Part shown: piece by piece, positions 35,036 through 42,447 of the stretch
Layout of the letters: the number at the start of each line of letters is the position of its first letter
Numbering within the stretch: position 1 is the stretch's first letter
Assembly (NCBI GenBank): GCA_035638255.1
Contig: DASRAJ010000112.1
Span: 1 to 64,000 of the forward strand
Length of the DNA: 64,000 nucleotides
Direction of reading: 5' to 3'
From: DASRAJ01 sp035638255
GTDB lineage: Bacteria; Bacteroidota; Bacteroidia; Chitinophagales; UBA10324
Notes under the pieces: model-generated
What the model was told of the DNA's origin: nothing
What the model saw: the letters and a program-made list of their open reading frames with translations, nothing else
Databases searched by the model: none
Program-made: the position numbers and the translations under genes

Positions 35036-35185
35036 TTCAGATTATCTGATATTAAAAATGATAAACCTTTTTGGAAGTTTTGATAATTCTCCAACTCGCG
35101 TTTGAATACCGTTAAACCATTTTACCCTCACCGTGTCCGCCTTAAGAAGCTTGGAATAAGGCGATGAACAAACGAATACCGAACA

Positions 35186-36262
35186 TCATTTAGCAGAAGA
35201 GAAAGCTACTGATGATTTTTGCTCAGTTTTCATCTGGTTGTAAACGATTAAAGATATATCATTCAGCACGGGGTATAAATAAGCCCCGTTGCTGCCTTCA
35301 GTCATTACACCGAGCATGTATGGGTCGTGATTGTAATAAAATATTCCGAATTCAGAGAGTTGAGCATCGTTGCCTGCAACTCTAAATCCGAATTTGCGAG
35401 CAATAGGAAATGCATCTTTAATATTTTTTGTAAGTCCGCCATCAAAATCACTTGCAGCAAGCGTTTTAAGAGCAAAATCGCTCATCTCCTTTGACAAATA
35501 ACCGGCATTGTAAAGGATGCGGAAAAATTTAGAATAATCAGTAACGCTGGTTGTGTATTCATTCGTGTCGTGTATGTCGAAAGGTTTTACCTGAACGTCT
35601 TTCAGCAGTTTGGTGAAATTGGCGGTGTCCATATAATTCCAGCAAATATTGTATGCAATATTATCTGACCTTGCAACCATGCTCTTTATCATCTCGCGCA
35701 GGGTATAATATTTACCGATGGTAAGTGGCTGCACATTTTCACTGAATCCCTGGGGTGCATCATAAAGCACTTTGCGATCGAGATATCCTGGTTGCTTGTC
35801 TGCCTGCATGAGCATGGCAATCATCACAGGCACCTTAAACAAGCTCGCGGTAATGTATTGTTCATTGGCATTAACAGCAAACCACGAAGGAGAATCGAGT
35901 TTTTTGAAATACACTGAAGCGGATTGGATTCGACCCCCTTTCTTTGCTGTATCAATGTAGTTGCTCACAACAGATTTTAATCCGGCCAGCGATTGATCTT
36001 CCTCTTCTACATTTGAAAAAAGCAAGGGGCGGGCAAAGCTATAACCGCTCATGCGCACATATTTAACTCCGGAAAGACAGCTTTCAGGACTTACGCTATC
36101 TTTTTCTGCAGATGCTGAGGGTGTTGCAGGTGCAGGTGAATGTGCTTCAAGCGCTAAATAAGTGATACCGGTGGCAATCAGACTAATAATCATGAGCCAG
36201 TAAGCCGGAATCTTTTTTTTCCAAAAAGGAACTGTTGGAGATTTAACTCTATTTTTTTTCAT
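35186..36262 (-). CDS. Class A beta-lactamase-fold serine hydrolase, membrane-anchored
   Basis: 358 aa. N-terminal membrane anchor (residues 18-38, IPAYWLMIISLIATGITYLAL). Serine hydrolase core: SxxK as SLFK (around residue 140), SDN as MVARSDNIAYN, and, where KTG is expected, KFG in ARKFGFRV. The Glu166/omega-loop motif of true class A beta-lactamases is not apparent. It resembles the PF13354-type 'beta-lactamase2' family, many of which hydrolyse peptidoglycan peptides or unknown substrates rather than antibiotics. Single gene. Confidence 0.75.
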   Translation of the reverse strand: MKKNRVKSPTVPFWKKKIPAYWLMIISLIATGITYLALEAHSPAPATPSASAEKDSVSPESCLSGVKYVRMSGYSFARPLLFSNVEEEDQSLAGLKSVVSNYIDTAKKGGRIQSASVYFKKLDSPSWFAVNANEQYITASLFKVPVMIAMLMQADKQPGYLDRKVLYDAPQGFSENVQPLTIGKYYTLREMIKSMVARSDNIAYNICWNYMDTANFTKLLKDVQVKPFDIHDTNEYTTSVTDYSKFFRILYNAGYLSKEMSDFALKTLAASDFDGGLTKNIKDAFPIARKFGFRVAGNDAQLSEFGIFYYNHDPYMLGVMTEGSNGAYLYPVLNDISLIVYNQMKTEQKSSVAFSSAK

Positions 36263-36376
36263 AAATAAAATAATTGTGATGCATTTGCTAAATTACGAAA
36301 AAAAACGGCATTATACTGAGCTTGTGCCTGTCTTGCCAAAGGAAGCGGAGCCGGTAAAAAGAAACCGATAAACGCT

Positions 36377-37570
36377 TCAATAAGTTTTTCCCCTGCTGAA
36401 AAAGCGGAATTGATTTCCCTGCAACTGCAGTTTGATCACATCATAATCATTGCTCACGCTCACGTAAGTTTCCATCGGCATGTCGGTTTCTTTCCCTTCT
36501 GAAAAAATTTTTAATCGGTTGTTTTGATCATAATAGTACAGCGTGCTTTGGCGCGCATTGATTTGTTGTGGAATGAAATTTTCAAGCGGGTATGATTTGC
36601 CATTATAAAAAACATAGAGATAATTCAGGCGGTCACTGTAGATTACAAGATTGTCTCTTACTTCGAGCTTCGTGAGGTTGTAATTACCGATTTGATAAAC
36701 ACTTCCGTTCCAAAAAATTTTAAAATCACCGTCATGGTTGATATAGGCGATCAGATCATTGCCGACAAAATAGCTTCGTGGACTGAACGACTCTATGGTT
36801 TTTGTTTCACCTTTGTAAAAGACACGCAGCCCTTCATCATACTGATCAAGATATGCAACCACGTTGTTTCCCGCTCTTACCTGCTGCGGAAATTCCGTTT
36901 GTTGGTGGTAGACTGAATCGTTATAGTAAATTTCAAAATCATTGTCGTAAGTCTTAAAAGCAAACAAATTTCCACCCACAGCAAGGAATGAGGCAGCAAG
37001 ATCAACAACCCCCTGCTTGATTATTTTAATGGCGCCATTGTGATATGCCAGAAGATCACGCGAAGCAAAGTCAATGAAACCGACAACACTATCACCTAAC
37101 ACATAAGGACCTACAAAGCGCGTAAGCAAATTAAGTTGCCCTTCATCAAACACATATATAGAACCGGGGGTGCGAACTAAAACTAAATCATTCGATACCG
37201 CATAATCCGTTACGATCCCTTTGATTGGAGTAGCGAGAGCGCCGTACTGATAAATGCGGAAAGTGTTTGTGTTGTCAATGAAGGCGATGCTATTTCCGCC
37301 GATCTTGTAACTGATTGGTGGAAGATAGTCGAGTTGGTGAGTGAAAGAATCTTCAAAAATGTAAAACTCATTGCGGATGTTAGTGTAGGCAGATAAGTTT
37401 TGGGAAAATGATGAATGAAAATTGAGGACCGAAAAGAATACAAATAGAAATGAGAAATTCCTCAAGTTCCACGCTTGTCCCGATTTCCCCGGGGAGAACC
37501 TCGCGGGATTTCCATTTCCGCGGGGAAAGAATGAAAGAGGGAACATAAGGAAGAGGGAATTTCTTTTCAT
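36377..37570 (-). CDS. Secreted beta-propeller-like protein with repeat-derived N terminus
   Basis: 397 aa. Body of about 340 residues with repeated short strands (VAYLDQYDEGLRVFYKGETKTIE, IAYINHDGDFKIFWNGS, VIYSDRLNYLYVFYNGK) that look like a six- or seven-bladed beta-propeller of unknown ligand. The likely signal peptide is FSFLFVFFSVLNFHSSFSQ. Odd: before it the frame carries a Gly/Pro/Arg-rich stretch (about residues 16-36, RGNGNPARFSPGKSGQAW) encoded by palindrome-rich DNA (37463-37526), suggesting that a repeat was inserted into the start of the signal peptide or that translation starts differently. Confidence 0.65.
   Translation of the reverse strand: MKRNSLFLMFPLSFFPRGNGNPARFSPGKSGQAWNLRNFSFLFVFFSVLNFHSSFSQNLSAYTNIRNEFYIFEDSFTHQLDYLPPISYKIGGNSIAFIDNTNTFRIYQYGALATPIKGIVTDYAVSNDLVLVRTPGSIYVFDEGQLNLLTRFVGPYVLGDSVVGFIDFASRDLLAYHNGAIKIIKQGVVDLAASFLAVGGNLFAFKTYDNDFEIYYNDSVYHQQTEFPQQVRAGNNVVAYLDQYDEGLRVFYKGETKTIESFSPRSYFVGNDLIAYINHDGDFKIFWNGSVYQIGNYNLTKLEVRDNLVIYSDRLNYLYVFYNGKSYPLENFIPQQINARQSTLYYYDQNNRLKIFSEGKETDMPMETYVSVSNDYDVIKLQLQGNQFRFFSRGKTY
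37463..37526. repeat. Palindrome-rich insert in a signal-peptide region
   Basis: Contains TCCCCGGGGA (37486-37495) and TTTCCgcgGGAAA near 37516-37528, with GC content far above the flanks, inside the start of the 36377-37570 gene. Read in frame it adds about 20 residues between a hydrophobic start and the signal-peptide core. Confidence 0.55.
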
Positions 37571-37586
37571 GATTTGAAAATTAAGT

Positions 37587-38171
37587 CTACCATGATGGAT
37601 CTGATTTTATATTCTCGTTACTTGTAATCCTGCCTTTCTTGTAATGCTCAATCCTGTATAGTTCGTTCGCCTCATCGTACAGCATCAAGGTTCCGTTCCC
37701 GCCTTTAAGATCTCCTTTGTCCTGAGGGATACCCTCGGTGTTATAGTTGACAAGAATTGTCCATGGTTTTTTCTCATTCAAAATCATTTCCACCCAAAGA
37801 TTTCCATTCTTATGATACTTATAGACGTGTTGCAAAATCAGCTTATTATTAAGGTAAAGACATTCACAAGCAATTCTTCCCTCCTCATCAAAAGTTTTAG
37901 TGTATCCATTCAGCTTACCGTTTTTAAACTCACCAATTGCCTGAACTTTTCCGTTCCTAAAGTAATGCGTCCATAGACTGTCAGGCTTTCCGTTTTTGTA
38001 GTACTGCTCTTCCTTCACATTACCATCAGGATAATACTCTAATCTTTTCCCGCTGATCATGGAATGATCCTGATTTTTAAACGGAAACTCTTCTGCGCCC
38101 TGCGAATCTGCTGCAAGCGGGAGAAACGAAAGCAAGCACGCAAAAGAATCATGCAGGAAGATTTTTTTCAT
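37587..38171 (-). CDS. MORN-repeat-like exported protein
   Basis: 194 aa with signal peptide (MKKIFLHDSFACLLSFLPLAADS). Five or more repeats of about 20-24 residues in the pattern YYPDGNVKEEQYYKNGKPDSLWTHYFRNGKV-like, the toxin-antitoxin-type MORN_2 variant repeat common in Bacteroidota. Its ATG overlaps the stop of dusB by one base (TAATG), so the two are co-translated, although a functional link is not evident. Confidence 0.75.
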   Translation of the reverse strand: MKKIFLHDSFACLLSFLPLAADSQGAEEFPFKNQDHSMISGKRLEYYPDGNVKEEQYYKNGKPDSLWTHYFRNGKVQAIGEFKNGKLNGYTKTFDEEGRIACECLYLNNKLILQHVYKYHKNGNLWVEMILNEKKPWTILVNYNTEGIPQDKGDLKGGNGTLMLYDEANELYRIEHYKKGRITSNENIKSDPSW

Positions 38172-39163
38172 TACACAACGATAGCGCTTTGATAGGTCTC
38201 CTCCATTTCTGCAAACACCATTTCAATTTCTTCCACGGTTTCTAATCGTACCAGACGGTCACGAAACTCTTTTACATTCGGAAGCCCTTTGAAATAATTC
38301 GCATAATGCTTCCTCATTTCCAAAATGCCCAGACGGCCATCTTTCCATTCAACAGACTTCATCAGGTGGGTTCGCGAAACATTGATGCGCTCCTCAATGG
38401 TGGGCTTAGCAAGATGCTCACCCGTTTGCAAAAAATATTTTACCTCGTTGAAGAACCACGGGTTACCAATGGCAGCACGACCGATCATCACTCCATCTAC
38501 ATCATAATTGTCACGAATGAATTTCACTTTCTCCACCGAGGTAACATCTCCGTTGAGGAAAACAGGGATGCGAATGCGCGGATTGTTTTTCACCTCTGCA
38601 ATCTTCTCCCAATTGGCGGAGCCTTTATACAACTGCTCCCGTGTGCGACCGTGAATGCTGAGTGCAGCAATGCCCACATCCTGCAACCGCTCCGCAACTT
38701 CATAGATATTGATAGACTTATCATCCCAGCCCAACCGGGTCTTTACAGTGACAGGCAATGTGGCTTTCTTCACAATCTCACCTGTCATAGTCACCATCTT
38801 GGGAACATCTCTTAAAATTCCTGCACCTGCGCCGCGACAGGCAACTCCCTTCACAGGGCAACCAAAATTGATGTCAATCAAATCGGGTTGTGCTTCTTCA
38901 ATGATCTCAACACAATGAACCATCGTATCAATTTCTCCTCCGAAAAACTGAATCCCAATCGGCCGCTCGTACTCGTAGATGTCGAGTTTCTGAACACTCT
39001 TGCGTGCATGGCGGATCAATCCTTCCGACGAAATGAATTCCGTGTACATGAGATCGGCGCCATTCATTTTGCAAACAGCACGGAATGGCGGATCACTCAC
39101 ATCTTCCATCGGTGCCAGCAGCAGCGGGAATTCTCCGAGTTCTATATTTCCGATTTTCACCAT
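38171..39163 (-). CDS. dusB: tRNA-dihydrouridine synthase, DusB type
   Basis: 330 aa. FMN-binding TIM barrel: LLLAPMEDVSDPPFRAVC, MYTEFISSEGL, INFGCPVKGVACRGAGAGIL with the catalytic Cys, VTVKTRLGWDD, LSIHGRTREQLYKGSANWEKIAEVK, VFLNGDVTSVEKV and GVMIGRAAIGNPWFF. Reduces uridines to dihydrouridine in tRNA. Nearly canonical length. Followed without a gap by the MORN-like gene. Confidence 0.93.
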   Translation of the reverse strand: MVKIGNIELGEFPLLLAPMEDVSDPPFRAVCKMNGADLMYTEFISSEGLIRHARKSVQKLDIYEYERPIGIQFFGGEIDTMVHCVEIIEEAQPDLIDINFGCPVKGVACRGAGAGILRDVPKMVTMTGEIVKKATLPVTVKTRLGWDDKSINIYEVAERLQDVGIAALSIHGRTREQLYKGSANWEKIAEVKNNPRIRIPVFLNGDVTSVEKVKFIRDNYDVDGVMIGRAAIGNPWFFNEVKYFLQTGEHLAKPTIEERINVSRTHLMKSVEWKDGRLGILEMRKHYANYFKGLPNVKEFRDRLVRLETVEEIEMVFAEMEETYQSAIVV

Positions 39164-39202
39164 GATCTAAGCCGTGATTTATTGGATTTAAAGATTGTCG
39201 CG

Positions 39203-40222
39203 ATGAGAAAAAAATGGATTGATGATGAATCTTTTCCCCGAAAAATCATGGCTCAAATTTACGACTTTTGCCGCCCGATGAATCGAAGACCCTATTTGAT
39301 GGACAACATGCATCCTGCGGTGCAACTGTTTTTTCTGATCATGCTTTGCTTCGTGTTTTTTTCAGCACTCTATTTCTTCAGCATGTACCTCGTGCGACCG
39401 CTATTCGGCATCACCTGGATGGATGAGGTGATGCAAAATGCCGTTAGCAAACCCGAAATGGTAGCAATGAATGCAAACCAGGTGAATGCCCTGAAATTTC
39501 TTCAATTCACACAAACGCTGGGATTATTCTTAATTCCCGCGCTACTTTTTGCCAAATTGAAATTTCCTGAGGGTGACTATCTCCGGCTGAATGCAAAAAC
39601 CAATTTTCTTTTTGTGTTGCTTGGAATTTTAATTCTCGTGACGGCGAGCCCAATCATTGATTTCACCTATTATCTGAATCAACGATTGGAGTTTCCGTCT
39701 TTTCTTTCCAGACTTGAAAAGGCAGTAAATGATGCCGAGCATGCGAATGCTCAATTCACATTCTTATTTATAAAAACACCACGACCCACTGATCTGTGGA
39801 TTAACCTGATTGTTATTGCGCTTGTTCCTGCAATCAGTGAGGAGGTATTCTTTCGCGGATGCCTGCAGCAAGTGTTTAAGGAATGGACAAAGAATATTCA
39901 CTGGGCCGTTTGGCTGGGAGGAGCGGTCTTCAGCTTCGCTCATTTCGAGTTCTATGGATTTGTACCACGGATGTTGCTGGGTGCATTGCTGGGTTATCTG
40001 TTTGTGTGGAGTGGAAGCCTTTGGATGCCCATTATTGTTCATGCATTTAACAATGGCGCTCAAATCGTGCTTTCCTATTTGCATGAGCATGGAAAAATTC
40101 AATACGACATCGCTTCAAATCAAATGGAGTCTGTTTGGGTAACAATTATTGCAACTGTGATTTGCATCGGCCTGCTTTGGTTGTACAGAAAAATGATGAT
40201 GGAGCGGAGATTTATTTATTAA
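39203..40222 (+). CDS. CPBP-family intramembrane metalloprotease
   Basis: 339 aa from ATG 39203; ATG 39248 is a second option. The frame is open back to 38888, but that part is antisense to dusB and not needed. About eight membrane helices. CAAX-protease/bacteriocin-processing motifs: EEVFFRG (E-E-x-x-x-R), FAHFEFYGF, and IIVHAFNNGAQ (H-x-x-x-N), the metal-binding residues of the Abi family. Possible roles are processing of prenylated or bacteriocin-like peptides, or membrane protein turnover; substrate unknown. Confidence 0.88.
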   Translation: MRKKWIDDESFPRKIMAQIYDFCRPMNRRPYLMDNMHPAVQLFFLIMLCFVFFSALYFFSMYLVRPLFGITWMDEVMQNAVSKPEMVAMNANQVNALKFLQFTQTLGLFLIPALLFAKLKFPEGDYLRLNAKTNFLFVLLGILILVTASPIIDFTYYLNQRLEFPSFLSRLEKAVNDAEHANAQFTFLFIKTPRPTDLWINLIVIALVPAISEEVFFRGCLQQVFKEWTKNIHWAVWLGGAVFSFAHFEFYGFVPRMLLGALLGYLFVWSGSLWMPIIVHAFNNGAQIVLSYLHEHGKIQYDIASNQMESVWVTIIATVICIGLLWLYRKMMMERRFIY

Positions 40223-40242
40223 AATACACTCACGCTCAGATT

Positions 40243-40437
40243 GTCATTCAGAGTACGCACCATTTTTGAAATGGAAAAAATAAAGATAACGTTTCTAAAG
40301 CGAGGCTGTCATTCCGACAAAGGAGGAATCTGTATCGGAGCTAAACAACAGATTCCTCCTACGTCGGAATGACAGCCCGTAGGCCAACGTCGTTCCTATT
40401 TTTTCCATTTGCAAAATAGTTGGTACTCCTGAATGAC
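40243..40437. mobile_element. MITE-like 195-bp inverted-repeat element
   Basis: GTCATTCAG (40243-40251) and CTGAATGAC (40429-40437) bound an element whose two halves are imperfect reverse complements over about 85 bp, including TGGAAAAAATA / TATTTTTTCCA and CTGTCATTCCGAC / GTCGGAATGACAG. The loop is at about 40336-40350. It fills most of the gap between the CPBP protease and DUF2007 genes and has no coding capacity. Confidence 0.7.
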
Positions 40438-40461
40438 CGGTAAAAATGGGAGAAGGACTCA

Positions 40462-40671
40462 ATGGATGAACATGAATGGATCAAAGTTTTTGAAACCACG
40501 AAGATGCACCGGGCATTGATCGTGCAATCCATTTTGCAAGAGCATGAAATTGAGTCCGTGATCCTGAACAAACAGGATTCATCGTACATTATTCTTGGAG
40601 AAATTCACGTGATGGTGAAGCTTGAAGATTCAATAGATGCGATGATTATTCTTGAAGATGAAATCGCTTAA
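40462..40671 (+). CDS. DUF2007-domain small protein
   Basis: 69 aa. WIKVFETTKMHRALIVQSILQEHEIESVILNKQDSSY is the DUF2007 'putative signal transducing protein' pattern: beta-strand, helix, and ability to bind small ligands is unknown. ATG 40462 lies directly after the MITE-like element. Upstream of cdsA across a repeat-filled gap; association with phospholipid genes is often seen in Bacteroidota but its role is unknown. Confidence 0.8.
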   Translation: MDEHEWIKVFETTKMHRALIVQSILQEHEIESVILNKQDSSYIILGEIHVMVKLEDSIDAMIILEDEIA

Positions 40672-40679
40672 ACCGCGCT

Positions 40680-40714
40680 AACTCCGGCGGTGTTAAAAGA
40701 ACTCCGCCGGAGTT
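40680..40714. repeat. Hairpin repeat, AACTCCGGCGG family
   Basis: AACTCCGGCGGTGTT and AACTCCGCCGGAGTT pair with each other. Second copy of the family at 14283-14318. It fills the gap between the DUF2007 and cdsA genes, so it lies in the same mRNA leader if they are co-transcribed. Confidence 0.75.
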
Positions 40715-40732
40715 GTCAGCGCAAATTTGCCG

Positions 40733-41602
40733 ATGAAAGATTTACCAAAGAGAGCACTCACCGCTATCATCTTCGCAGCTATCATGCTCGGCGGACTCAT
40801 GTGGAATCGAATTTCGTTTTCCATTCTTCTTCTCATCATTCAAACAGGCTGCTTGTATGAGTACCTGATGCTTGTGAGGAAATTTCAGAGCTATTCAGAA
40901 AAGAATGGAAGAATTGCTTTGATAATGACCATGATTGCTTCAAGTTCAATATTACTTGCCGTTCTATTTTGCCAGGAATTTCCCTCTGCAATTGCCTACG
41001 GAATTTTGGCTTTACCGATTGGAATGTTATTGATGGCTTTTGAACTCTTTTATCGCTCAAAGACACCCATCATAAATGGAATGCTCAATGTTGGGAGCCT
41101 GGTTTATGTTTCATTACCGATTTTATGTTTCTATTCTCTTCCTGAGTTTTCATGGATTGATCGTGATCAGGCTTTGGACTCCGACAGCAATATTTTTCTC
41201 TACTATGGTGTAGAATCATTAGAAATTATCTTACTCATTTGGGCGAATGATACGTTCGCTTACTTCGTTGGTTCATTGATTGGCAAACACAAAATTCTTC
41301 CTGACATCTCCCCCAAAAAATCATGGGAAGGATTTTTCGGTGGATTAATTTTCGCGCTCATCACTGCATGGATTCTTTCGTTGTATTTCACAAAACTCAA
41401 TTTGCAACATTGGTTGATGGTTGCAGCAATAGTTGTGGTGTTTGGAACTATCGGCGATTTTTTTGAAAGCATGATCAAGCGGCAAGCGGGAGTAAAAGAC
41501 TCCGGAAATTTACTTCCCGGCCATGGTGGATTCCTTGATCGCTTTGATGCGTTGCTGTTTTGTGTGCCATTTGTAACGGTGTATTTGCTATTAGCCCCTT
41601 AA
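40733..41602 (+). CDS. cdsA: Phosphatidate cytidylyltransferase
   Basis: 289 aa from ATG 40733 (MKDLPKRAL). Multi-pass membrane protein with the CDS signature SPKKSWEGFFGG and the C-terminal VKDSGNLLPGHGGFLDRFDALLF, whose Asp residues bind the nucleotide and metal. Makes CDP-diacylglycerol from phosphatidic acid and CTP. Followed after 12 bp by the phosphatidylserine decarboxylase gene, so the pair forms a phospholipid operon. Confidence 0.93.
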   Translation: MKDLPKRALTAIIFAAIMLGGLMWNRISFSILLLIIQTGCLYEYLMLVRKFQSYSEKNGRIALIMTMIASSSILLAVLFCQEFPSAIAYGILALPIGMLLMAFELFYRSKTPIINGMLNVGSLVYVSLPILCFYSLPEFSWIDRDQALDSDSNIFLYYGVESLEIILLIWANDTFAYFVGSLIGKHKILPDISPKKSWEGFFGGLIFALITAWILSLYFTKLNLQHWLMVAAIVVVFGTIGDFFESMIKRQAGVKDSGNLLPGHGGFLDRFDALLFCVPFVTVYLLLAP

Positions 41603-41614
41603 ATCAAAAATCAA

Positions 41615-42271
41615 ATGCGCATTCATAAGGAAGGAATTGTAACCATTCTCATCGTCTTCATCGTTCTGTTGCTTATTAATTATATCGTTGACAGCAAAAC
41701 CTGTTTGACCCGCGTTGAAGTTGCCCTCTTTATTCCTTCCTTCGTATTTTTCATTTTCATTCTCTCCTTCTTCAGAAACCCGAAACGAAACACGATTGCC
41801 AAAGCGAATGAAGTCGTTTCTCCCTGCGATGGCAAAGTGGTGGTGATCGAAGAAACAGAAGAGACAGAATATTTTCACTCGAAGCGAATCCAGGTTTCCA
41901 TCTTCATGTCGCCGCTGAATGTGCATGTGAATTATGTTCCCATGAATGGTGAAGTAAAACTGGTGCATTATAAGCCCGGAAAACATTTGGTCGCATACCA
42001 TCCGAAATCTTCCATTGATAATGAACGCAACACTGTTGTAGTTGCTGACGGCAAAAATGAAATTCTTGTCAGGCAGATTGCGGGAATTTTAGCGCGAAGG
42101 ATTGTGAGCTACTTAAAAGCCGGGCAGCAGGTGAAGACAGGAGAACAATTGGGCTTTATCAAATTCGGGTCACGGGTAGATTTATTTTTTCCGACCGATG
42201 CGGAAATTTTAGTGAAGCTGAATGAAAATGTTACCGGTGGAGAAACAGTGATTGGGAAATTTTCCGGATGA
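41615..42271 (+). CDS. psd: Phosphatidylserine decarboxylase-type proenzyme
   Basis: 218 aa. Two membrane segments near the N terminus, then the PSD core: NEVVSPCDGKVVVI, FMSPLNVHVNYVPMNGEV, and the autocleavage site IKFGSRVDLFFP, where cleavage at Gly-Ser converts Ser to the pyruvoyl group. Converts phosphatidylserine to phosphatidylethanolamine in the inner membrane. Short (archaeal/PSD-A-type) form. A short hairpin CCACAT-ATGTGG (42274-42290) begins 2 bp after the stop. Confidence 0.9.
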   Translation: MRIHKEGIVTILIVFIVLLLINYIVDSKTCLTRVEVALFIPSFVFFIFILSFFRNPKRNTIAKANEVVSPCDGKVVVIEETEETEYFHSKRIQVSIFMSPLNVHVNYVPMNGEVKLVHYKPGKHLVAYHPKSSIDNERNTVVVADGKNEILVRQIAGILARRIVSYLKAGQQVKTGEQLGFIKFGSRVDLFFPTDAEILVKLNENVTGGETVIGKFSG

Positions 42272-42306
42272 AACCACATCTTTCATGTGGTCCCCGGGAC
42301 GATTTT

Positions 42307-42370
42307 GTCATTCCGAGGTACGAGGAATCTGTTCGCCGATTCACATGGGTTCCTCGTACCTCGGAATGAC
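42307..42370. repeat. Perfect 21-bp-arm inverted repeat
   Basis: Arms at 42307-42327 and 42350-42370, starting GTCATTCCGAGG and ending CCTCGGAATGAC, with a 22-bp loop. It is related to the inner arms (GTCATTCCGAC...) of the element at 40243-40437. Confidence 0.85.
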
Positions 42371-42447
42371 AGCTTCTCTGGTGTTATGTCATTTTTCCAA
42401 GTTCATTTAAAATTTATTGAAGCTACAGGCTTAAATTTGTTTGATCC

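Noticed and set aside
38888..39202. Upstream extension of the CPBP protease reading frame
   Set aside because: It is antisense to dusB, adds soluble sequence not seen in the family, and good ATG starts exist at 39203 and 39248.
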